From JALHFZ01 sp963674625 (lineage in GTDB: Bacteria > Synergistota > Synergistia > Synergistales > Aminobacteriaceae), in contig CAXXXO010000003.1 of NCBI GenBank assembly GCA_963674625.2, positions 248,001 to 312,000 of the forward strand: a stretch of 64,000 nt of DNA, in the 5' to 3' direction. The notes beneath the pieces were generated by a model. It did no database searches. It was not told the origin of the DNA and worked only from the letters and a program-made list of their open reading frames with translations. The position numbers and the translations under genes were made by a program. Shown here piece after piece: positions 57,827 through 64,000 of this stretch. Position 1 is the first letter of the stretch, and the number at the start of each line of letters is the position of its first letter.

Positions 57827-59065
57827 TTATTCCTCGAATTTCTGAAAGGCGAGCACTCCGTTGTGCCCTCCGAATCCGAAGCTGTTCACCAGCAGGCGGG
57901 AGACTTTGCATTCGATTGGCCGGGGGCCCACCACGTTGATGGGACACTCGGGGTCGAGATGCTCGAGGTTGATGGTGGGATGAATGATTCCCTCCTCGAT
58001 GGACTGAAGGGCAGCCACGGTTTCGAGAGCCCCCGCCGCGCCGAGGCAGTGGCCGATCATGGATTTCGTCGAGTTTACAAAGACCTTGTCCGTATGATCT
58101 CCAAGGACAGTCCTTATCGCCAGGGCTTCCATCTTGTCGTTGAGCTCCGTGGAAGTTCCGTGGGCGTTGATGTATTCCACATCCTCGGGAAGCCACTTGG
58201 CCGAATGGATCGCTTTCCGCATGGCCCGGGCCGCTCCCTCTCCGTGGGGATCGGGCGCGGTGATGTGGCTGGCGTCGCAGGTGGTGCCGTACCCGACAAG
58301 TTCGGCGTAGATATGGGCTCCCCGGTTTTTGGCGTGCTCCAGTTCTTCGAGGACGAGAACCCCTGCTCCCTCGCCCATGACGAAGCCGTCCCTGTCCGCG
58401 TCGAAGGGGCGGGAGGCTTTTTCAGGTTCGCTTATCCGGGTGGACAGGGCCTTCATGGCGGCGAACCCGGCGATGCTTATGCTCCTGAGGGCTGCCTCGG
58501 TTCCGCCGGCAAGGATCACGTCGGCGTCATCCCGGATGATGGTGTGATAGGCTTCGCCCATGCTGTGCACCGAAGTGGCGCAGGCGGTGACGACGCAGAT
58601 ATTGGGGCCCTTGGCGTTGTGCTTGATGGCCACGTAGGCTGTGGACATGTTGCTGATCATCATGGGTATGAAGAAAGGGCTCACTCTCTTCGGGCCCTTC
58701 TCCATCATGGTCTTGAAATTGTTGAAGGTGGTCTCGATGCCGCCCTGACCGCTTCCTATATAGACTCCGAATTTATGGGGATCCAGAGCTGCGGTGTCGA
58801 GCCGTGCGTCCTCGACCGCAAGATCGGCCGCCGCGACAGCGAACTGAATCACTCTGTCGGAGCGTTTCGCCTCTTTGCCTTCCATCCATCTGACAGGGTC
58901 GAAATCCTTGATTTCAGCTCCGATGGGGACGGGGCAATCGCTCACGTCAAAAGTTGTGAGAGCCCCCACGCCGTTTTTGCCCTCTTTCAAAGCCTGCCAG
59001 TAGTTTTCTCTTCCCGTGGCGATCGGACTGACTACTCCCAGTCCTGTAATGACAACCCTTCTCAC
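57827..59065 (-). CDS. fabF: 3-oxoacyl-ACP synthase II
   Basis: 412 residues. Catalytic triad: Cys in VVTACATSVHSMGEA, His in NAHGTST and His in KSMIGHCLGAAG. DRDGFVMGEGAGVLVLEELE is family-typical. It elongates acyl-ACP with malonyl-ACP. Confidence 0.97.
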   Translation of the reverse strand: MRRVVITGLGVVSPIATGRENYWQALKEGKNGVGALTTFDVSDCPVPIGAEIKDFDPVRWMEGKEAKRSDRVIQFAVAAADLAVEDARLDTAALDPHKFGVYIGSGQGGIETTFNNFKTMMEKGPKRVSPFFIPMMISNMSTAYVAIKHNAKGPNICVVTACATSVHSMGEAYHTIIRDDADVILAGGTEAALRSISIAGFAAMKALSTRISEPEKASRPFDADRDGFVMGEGAGVLVLEELEHAKNRGAHIYAELVGYGTTCDASHITAPDPHGEGAARAMRKAIHSAKWLPEDVEYINAHGTSTELNDKMEALAIRTVLGDHTDKVFVNSTKSMIGHCLGAAGALETVAALQSIEEGIIHPTINLEHLDPECPINVVGPRPIECKVSRLLVNSFGFGGHNGVLAFQKFEE

Positions 59066-59116
59066 TACGCTTCACTCCTCCGCTGCGAGGGCCGTATTCA
59101 TTCCTCTTTTTTAAAG

Positions 59117-59159
59117 TTCCGGGGCTGCGGAAGACATTCCTGCTTCGCCGGCCCCGGAA
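59117..59159 (-). other. Hairpin between acpP and fabF
   Basis: TTCCGGGGC and GCCCCGGAA form a perfect 9-bp stem around an internal, partly paired loop. No T-run follows, so I read it as an attenuator or mRNA-processing/stability element that could let acpP be made in excess of fabF. Confidence 0.45.
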
Positions 59160-59176
59160 TTTTCTGCTGCAAAGGG

Positions 59177-59428
59177 TTACTCGTCCACGCCGAGTTTGCC
59201 CAGAGTGTAATTCATGGCTTCTCCGACCGTCGTCAGCTTTTCGGCGTCCTCGTCGGGAATTTCGATGTCGAATTCCTCTTCGATCCCCATGATAAGTTCA
59301 ACGATATCAAGGGAGTCGGCTCCGAGATCTTCCACAAAGGACGCTTCGGGGACGATCTGATCCTCCTCAACGTCGAGCCTGTCAATAATGATTTCCTTCA
59401 ACCTCGAAAGCATTTCCTCTTTTTTCAT
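59177..59428 (-). CDS. acpP: Acyl carrier protein
   Basis: 83 residues, strongly acidic. The phosphopantetheine Ser is in EDLGADSLDIVELIM. The 5' half (MLSRLKEIIIDRLDVEEDQI) is canonical. A GGGGG-type ribosome site precedes the ATG. Confidence 0.97.
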   Translation of the reverse strand: MKKEEMLSRLKEIIIDRLDVEEDQIVPEASFVEDLGADSLDIVELIMGIEEEFDIEIPDEDAEKLTTVGEAMNYTLGKLGVDE

Positions 59429-59456
59429 TCATGTTCACCCCCTTTCCGCTTCTTTT

Positions 59457-60200
59457 TTAACACATGGTCATGCCGCCGTCTACGGCAATGACCTGTCCCG
59501 TTATATATGACGCTTCCGGGGAAGCGAGAAAACCCGCGACTGAAGCTACATCTTCGGGGTTTCCCGGCCTTCCGGCGGGAATCTGTCTGAGGAGCGCCTC
59601 CCTTGCCTCGGCGGGAAGGGAATCGGTCATATCGGACGAAATGAATCCGGGGGCGATGGCGTTTGCTGTTATTCCCCGGGCGGCGTACTCCCGCGCCACG
59701 GATTTTGTCAGTCCTATCACCCCGGCCTTCGAAGCGCAGTAGTTCGCCTGGCCCGAATTCCCGATGATTCCGACGACGGAGGCGAGATTGATGATCCGTC
59801 CCCACTTCGCCCTGACCATGCTCCGAAGGGCCTCCCGGGTGCAATAATACACCGATGAGAGATTTGCCTCCAGTACCCCGTGCCAATCTTCGTCCTTCAT
59901 CCGGAGGATCAGTCCGTCCCGGGTGATCCCCGCGTTGTTCACGAGGACGGAAACCGGTCCGAGATCTTTCTGAAGGGCGGAAAAGAGGATTTTGACCTCT
60001 TCGCTCTTCGAAACGTCGGCCTGAAAGGAGCGGGCTTCCCCCCCCTTTTGCCTGATAATGTCGCAGACTTCCAGGGCGGCCTTTTCGCTTCTGCTGTAAT
60101 TGACCGCAAGGGAAAATCCGCGCTCAGCCATCGCAAGGGCAATCGCCCGGCCGATTCCTCTCCCCCCGCCGGTGACGAGCGCCACGGGTCTTTCAGTCAT
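59457..60200 (-). CDS. fabG: 3-oxoacyl-ACP reductase
   Basis: 247 residues from MTERPVALVTGGGRGIGRAI (ATG at 60200, GGAGATG upstream). It is an SDR enzyme: NADPH motif TGGGRGIG, NNAGITRDGLI, catalytic Ser in NLASVVGIIG and Tyr-x3-Lys in YCASKAG. It overlaps fabD by 8 nt. Confidence 0.97.
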   Translation of the reverse strand: MTERPVALVTGGGRGIGRAIALAMAERGFSLAVNYSRSEKAALEVCDIIRQKGGEARSFQADVSKSEEVKILFSALQKDLGPVSVLVNNAGITRDGLILRMKDEDWHGVLEANLSSVYYCTREALRSMVRAKWGRIINLASVVGIIGNSGQANYCASKAGVIGLTKSVAREYAARGITANAIAPGFISSDMTDSLPAEAREALLRQIPAGRPGNPEDVASVAGFLASPEASYITGQVIAVDGGMTMC

Positions 60201-61149
60201 GAGGTTCATCTCCCTCCAGAAAGGACAGCACTGAATCGAGTTCTTCGAGTTTTCCGAAGGAACGGGCAGCAAGCCCCTTCCTGCATTTCTTCACGAGGCC
60301 GGAGAGCACCGTCCCCGGGCCGACTTCGAGAAAGGCCCCCACTTCCCTGTCAGCCATTAAATTGATCGAATCGCACCAGAGGACGGGGTGAAAAGTCTGG
60401 TCGAAAAGGGCGCGCTGAATCTCCTCCACGGTGAAGACCGGCCGGGCCCATGCGTTGGAAACGACGGGGGCCGAAGGCTCCTTCCAGGCGCATTTACCGA
60501 AGGCCTCAAGCAGTTTGTCGGCCACGGGGCGCATCTGCCTGCTGTGAAAGGGAGCGCTGACGTTGAGCGGAATGACTTTTTTCGCCCCCCGCTCCTTTGC
60601 CAGGGCCATTATACCCTTCACGGAGGCGCTCTCACCGGAGACAACCACCTGCCCGGGGGAGTTGAAGTTCGCGGGCTGGCATTCCCCGGAAGGAGCCCCT
60701 TCCCGGCAGATCTCCTCCACCGCAGAGGGTTCGAGCCCGAGAATGGCGGCCATAGCTCCTTCTCCCTCGGGAACGGCCTCCTGCATCAGCCTTCCACGCA
60801 GATGTACGAGCCGGACTCCGTCCTCGAGGGAGAGGGTTCCTCCCGCGACGAGGGACGTATATTCGCCCAGGCTGTGCCCCGCGAGGAATAGCGGATCCAA
60901 AGGTTTTTCAGCCCTTTCCCGAAGGACTTCGAGGAGAGCGATGCTCACCGTCAGCAGTGCGGGCTGGGTCAGGGCGGTCCGCCTCAGGTCCTCTTCCGGG
61001 CCGTAAAAGATCGTCTTTGAAAGGGGAAAGCCGAGGGCGTCGTCCGCTCTCGAAAAGATCTCACCGGCCAGGGGGAAAGCATCAGAGATGTCCTTTCCCA
61101 TGCCGACCTCCTGGGAACCCTGTCCGGGAAACAGAAGAGACCAGTTCAT
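60193..61149 (-). CDS. fabD: Malonyl-CoA:ACP transacylase
   Basis: 318 residues. LFPGQGSQEVGMGKDI, the nucleophile Ser in LAGHSLGEYTSLVAGG, and the catalytic His in VSAPFHSRQM. The start overlaps the fabK stop (ATGA). Confidence 0.96.
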   Translation of the reverse strand: MNWSLLFPGQGSQEVGMGKDISDAFPLAGEIFSRADDALGFPLSKTIFYGPEEDLRRTALTQPALLTVSIALLEVLRERAEKPLDPLFLAGHSLGEYTSLVAGGTLSLEDGVRLVHLRGRLMQEAVPEGEGAMAAILGLEPSAVEEICREGAPSGECQPANFNSPGQVVVSGESASVKGIMALAKERGAKKVIPLNVSAPFHSRQMRPVADKLLEAFGKCAWKEPSAPVVSNAWARPVFTVEEIQRALFDQTFHPVLWCDSINLMADREVGAFLEVGPGTVLSGLVKKCRKGLAARSFGKLEELDSVLSFLEGDEPHD

Positions 61150-62144
61150 TTCTTCCGCCCTCCTCCGTCAGAGCAGCCGAGAGGACCGTCTGGCAGTTCA
61201 TGGCTGATTCTCCAGGCCATGGCGAACATTTCGGAGATGATCTCGGCTGCCGGAAGGATATCCTTGACGAGAGCTGCGGACTGGCCTGCCATCACTGATC
61301 CCCATTCCACGTCGCCTTCGACCACGGCTGCCCGAAGCCGTCCGGCTCCGAGCCGTTCGATGTCTTCCACGGAAGCGTTCTGCTTTTCGAGTTCCTCAAA
61401 CTTGCCTGTAAGCTTGTTCTTCAGGCATCGGACGGGGTGTCCGGTTGAGCGGCCAGTGACGACGTTGCTCCGGTCCCTGGCATCGAGAACCGCCTGCTTG
61501 TAGGCAGGATGCACTGTGGATTCGGTGCAGCAGATGAACCTCGTCCCTACCTGGACCCCCTCCGCACCGAGGGCAAAGGCCGCCGCGACTCCACGACCGT
61601 CGGCGATTCCCCCTGCAGCGATGACCGGAATTTCAACAGAGTCTATGATCTGAGGGATCAGAACCATGGTGGTCAGCTCTCCTATATGTCCGCCGGCCTC
61701 CATTCCCTCCGCCACGACTGCGTCGGCTCCCTGTTTTTCCACCCGCCTCGCCTGGGCGACGGAGGCGATGACGGGGACGATGACCGTACCGAGGGGTTTG
61801 AGATGATCGATGACCTTCCCCGGGCTTCCCGCGCCGGTGGTGACTATGGGGACGCGATGCTTCGCCGCCAGGGCGATAACGTCCTCCACGGTGGGCGAGA
61901 GAAGCATGATGTTCAGGCCGAAGGGTTTGTCCGTGAGTCTGCGCACCTTGATAAGCTGCTCTTCAAGCATAGGGGCGGGCATATTTGAGGCGGCGATGAT
62001 GCCGAGCCCTCCGCCGTTGCTGACAGCCGCCGCCATCTCAGCGTCGGCCACCCAGGCCATCCCTCCCTGCACGAGGGGATAGGAGCATCCGAAAAGACGG
62101 GTTACCCGGTTCTCCCCGCAGGGAAATGCCATGTCATGCTTCAT
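61146..62144 (-). CDS. fabK: FMN-dependent enoyl-ACP reductase (FabK)
   Basis: 332 residues of the FabK/nitronate-monooxygenase fold: YPLVQGGMAWVADAEMAAAV, SNGGGLGIIAASNM, AEGMEAGGHIGE, IPVIAAGGIADGRGVAAAFA. It is located between fabH and fabD, which identifies it as the enoyl reductase of the pathway. There is no FabI-type SDR in this cluster. FabK enzymes are naturally insensitive to triclosan. GGAGG lies 8 nt before the ATG, which overlaps the fabH stop region by 11 nt. Confidence 0.93.
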   Translation of the reverse strand: MKHDMAFPCGENRVTRLFGCSYPLVQGGMAWVADAEMAAAVSNGGGLGIIAASNMPAPMLEEQLIKVRRLTDKPFGLNIMLLSPTVEDVIALAAKHRVPIVTTGAGSPGKVIDHLKPLGTVIVPVIASVAQARRVEKQGADAVVAEGMEAGGHIGELTTMVLIPQIIDSVEIPVIAAGGIADGRGVAAAFALGAEGVQVGTRFICCTESTVHPAYKQAVLDARDRSNVVTGRSTGHPVRCLKNKLTGKFEELEKQNASVEDIERLGAGRLRAAVVEGDVEWGSVMAGQSAALVKDILPAAEIISEMFAMAWRISHELPDGPLGCSDGGGRKK

Positions 62145-63132
62145 AGATAATACCTCCGTATGTCATGCCGGCTCCAAAAGCGGTGAAGAGAAGTTTTTCC
62201 CCTTTCCGAAGCCTTTTATCCCTCAGAAATTCCGAAAGGGCGATGAAGAGAGACGCTGCCGACGTATTTCCATATTCTGCAATGTTGAGGATAACTTTTT
62301 CGGAGGAAATGCCGAGCCGTTCCGCCGATCGTTCAATAATCCGCTGGTTTGCCTGGTGGAAGAACCACCAGTCGATGTCATCGGGAGAGAGGCCCGAGGC
62401 CTCGCAGTATTCCCGGAGGAAAGGGGGGATTGTCCGGTTGACGAACTTGAAGACATCATTCCCCTTCATGGCGACGTAGTGAAGCTTATTTTCCACAGTT
62501 TCGAAGCTCGCGGGATGCTCTACCAGCCCGCCCCGAAATGTGATCTGCTCGTGCTTCGTTCCGTCGCACCGAAGCTCGGCGGAAAGAAACCTGCCCTCCC
62601 CCTCCCGGGAGGGGCCGAGAAGAACAGCTCCCGCTCCGTCTCCGAAGAGCACGCAGGTATTTCTGTCCGTCCAGTCAATGAGCGGCGAGAGGACCTCCGC
62701 TCCGATAACGAGCACACTTTTCCACATGCCGGAAGCTATTCCTCCGGCCGCGAGGGCCATGGAGTAGACTCCGCTGGTGCACCCCGACTGCACGTCGAAG
62801 GCTCCGGCCCTGTCGGCTCCGAGGAGCCCCTGCACCTTGGGGGCGACGCCAGGGAAGAGAGTGTCCGGGCTGTTGGTGGCCACGATGATCATGTCCAGCT
62901 CCGAAGCATCGACCCCCGCGTCGTCGAGGGTGCGCCGTGCCGCCTTTTCGGCGATGGAGCTGGTAAGCTCTCCTTCGGCGGCGATATGGCGTCTCTGAAT
63001 CCCGGTACGGTCCCGGATCCATTCATCGCTCGTCTCCACAAGCTTCGAAAGATCGTCGTTCGTCAGAACCTTCTCGGGGACGTACATGCCGCTTCCCCGT
63101 ATGGAAACCGGCGTTCCCTGGAAAATAGCCAT
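62134..63132 (-). CDS. fabH: 3-oxoacyl-ACP synthase III
   Basis: 332 residues. The catalytic Cys is in FDVQSGCTSGVYSMALA (AFD replaced by AGAFDVQSGC), His in WWFFHQANQRI and Asn in ILNIAEYGNTSAAS. It starts fatty-acid synthesis from acyl-CoA plus malonyl-ACP. Confidence 0.96.
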   Translation of the reverse strand: MAIFQGTPVSIRGSGMYVPEKVLTNDDLSKLVETSDEWIRDRTGIQRRHIAAEGELTSSIAEKAARRTLDDAGVDASELDMIIVATNSPDTLFPGVAPKVQGLLGADRAGAFDVQSGCTSGVYSMALAAGGIASGMWKSVLVIGAEVLSPLIDWTDRNTCVLFGDGAGAVLLGPSREGEGRFLSAELRCDGTKHEQITFRGGLVEHPASFETVENKLHYVAMKGNDVFKFVNRTIPPFLREYCEASGLSPDDIDWWFFHQANQRIIERSAERLGISSEKVILNIAEYGNTSAASLFIALSEFLRDKRLRKGEKLLFTAFGAGMTYGGIIYEA

Positions 63133-63146
63133 TGAAAAAACCTCCT

Positions 63147-64000
63147 CTACTCCAACTCTTCCCGGATAAGCTGCACGCCCTTCTGCAGGGCGAAGTTCCG
63201 CGCCACTGAGAGAGCGTTGGCGATTGCCGGGGCCCTGGACCGGCCGTGGGCCTTCACAACGACGCCGTTCACACCAAGGAGGGGGGTTCCCCCGTGCTTT
63301 TCATAATTGAAACGGGCCCAGAGATCCTTCATCATGGGGACCATGAAAATCATCCCCATTTTCGGAAGGATACGGTGCCCCATCTCCTCCTTGAGAATTG
63401 AGGAAACGGCCGTCATGAGTCCTTCAGCGAACTTCAGGATGACGTTGCCCGAAAAACCGTCGCATACCACCACGTCGGCCCGGCTGTAGGGAATGTCGTC
63501 CCCTTCGGCATATCCCGAGAAATTCAGGGAGCTTCCCCGGATGAGATCTCTCGCCGCGGCGATGACCTCGTCCCCCTTGATCTCCTCAGAGCCGTTCGAA
63601 AGAAGGGCGACCTGGGGTTCTGCGACTCCGAGGATCTTTTTTGAATAGATGTTGCCCATATGGGCGAACTGGTAGAGATTCAGGGGCTTGCTTCTCACCG
63701 TTGCCCCCACGTCAAGAAGGAAAGTATACTTTTTAAGGGTGGGAAGGGCAACACCGAAGGCGGGGCGGTCGATTCCCCGTATCCTTCCCGCGACGAGCAC
63801 TCCCCCTGCCACGATTGCTCCCGTGTTTCCTGCGGAGACGCATCCTTCAGCCTCCTTCGAGCGGACCATTTCCATGGCGAGGCGAAGACTGGAATGCCGT
63901 TTTTTCCGCATGGCAAGGGTCGGATGTTCGTCCATCCCGATCCGCTCCTCGGCATGCACGATGGAAAGGCGCTTCGCTGCATCCGGCGGAAGGGACCCCA
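63147..64000 (-). CDS. plsX: Phosphate acyltransferase PlsX (5' end outside window)
   Basis: At least 284 residues; the frame stays open to base 64000, so the N-terminus is missing. The visible part reads VHAEERIGMDEHPTLAMRKK, VSAGNTGAIVAGG, LDVGATVRSKPLNLYQFAHM, GDEVIAAARDLI and VVCDGFSGNVILKFAEG, all PlsX hallmarks. It converts acyl-ACP to acyl-phosphate for phospholipid synthesis and heads the fab operon. Confidence 0.96.
   Translation of the reverse strand, partial: GSLPPDAAKRLSIVHAEERIGMDEHPTLAMRKKRHSSLRLAMEMVRSKEAEGCVSAGNTGAIVAGGVLVAGRIRGIDRPAFGVALPTLKKYTFLLDVGATVRSKPLNLYQFAHMGNIYSKKILGVAEPQVALLSNGSEEIKGDEVIAAARDLIRGSSLNFSGYAEGDDIPYSRADVVVCDGFSGNVILKFAEGLMTAVSSILKEEMGHRILPKMGMIFMVPMMKDLWARFNYEKHGGTPLLGVNGVVVKAHGRSRAPAIANALSVARNFALQKGVQLIREELE

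Noticed and set aside
57347..59491. Rightward 714-aa frame
   Set aside because: Antisense of rnc, fabF and acpP; all three minus-strand genes have diagnostic catalytic motifs.

Overview
The window looks like a chromosomal piece of a GC-rich, anaerobic, amino-acid-fermenting bacterium. A Synergistota-type organism is my best inference, not something I can prove. The reasons are a glycyl-radical hydroxyproline-dehydratase-like enzyme, an oxygen-sensitive aldehyde:ferredoxin oxidoreductase, several ferredoxins, a TRAP transporter, a selenocysteine-containing SelD, FabK as the enoyl-ACP reductase, and Lon-like, RicT, YaaR and SpoIVB-like genes in a non-sporulation context.

Bases 1-8570 are accessory DNA. 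A strong tRNA promoter (8635-8663) and the 5' two thirds of a tRNA-Val(GAC), which lacks its T arm and 3' acceptor, mark the junction with the core genome. Beyond it lie an Xre-type regulator, a primase, a helicase, small phage-type genes and a terminase small subunit, all on the minus strand, with no capsid, portal or large terminase. Next come an orphan gene, a decayed tyrosine recombinase, an AlpA/excisionase-like gene and a partial RadC-like helix-hairpin-helix protein that runs off the window. This composition resembles a phage satellite next to, or merged with, another accessory island.

Bases 8647-22973 hold the most interesting system. A ten-gene minus-strand operon (21567 to 12101) is followed by a three-gene TRAP transporter, and a divergent ornithine-cyclodeaminase/pyrroline-carboxylate-reductase family gene sits upstream. 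The operon encodes a multi-subunit FAD/2Fe-2S/4Fe-4S amine dehydrogenase resembling HcnABC or proline/hydroxyproline dehydrogenases, a four-cluster ferredoxin, an AOR-family tungstoenzyme, a ThiS/MoaD-like protein, a glycyl-radical activase, and a glycyl-radical enzyme with the active-site pattern of trans-4-hydroxy-L-proline dehydratase. My hypothesis is that hydroxyproline is dehydrated to pyrroline-5-carboxylate, whose open form, glutamate semialdehyde, is oxidised to glutamate by the AOR with ferredoxin reduction, while the FAD complex and the reductase handle proline or its D/hydroxy forms.

Bases 23048-64000 are mostly housekeeping. They contain a frameshifted rlmB-like gene, uvrA/uvrB, ftsH/hpt/tilS, three tRNAs (Met, fMet, Leu), an HD-GYP protein, a HisC-like aminotransferase with a TrpR-like regulator, an endonuclease III, a Lon-like protease, cobO and hypF. 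Then come glpX, purB, ftsY, ricT, holB, yaaR, tmk, a SpoIVB-like S55 protein, prfB (programmed frameshift), birA, selD (UGA = Sec), an MFS transporter, a ZnuA-like binding protein, and finally the fatty-acid operon plsX-fabH-fabK-fabD-fabG-acpP-fabF-rnc.
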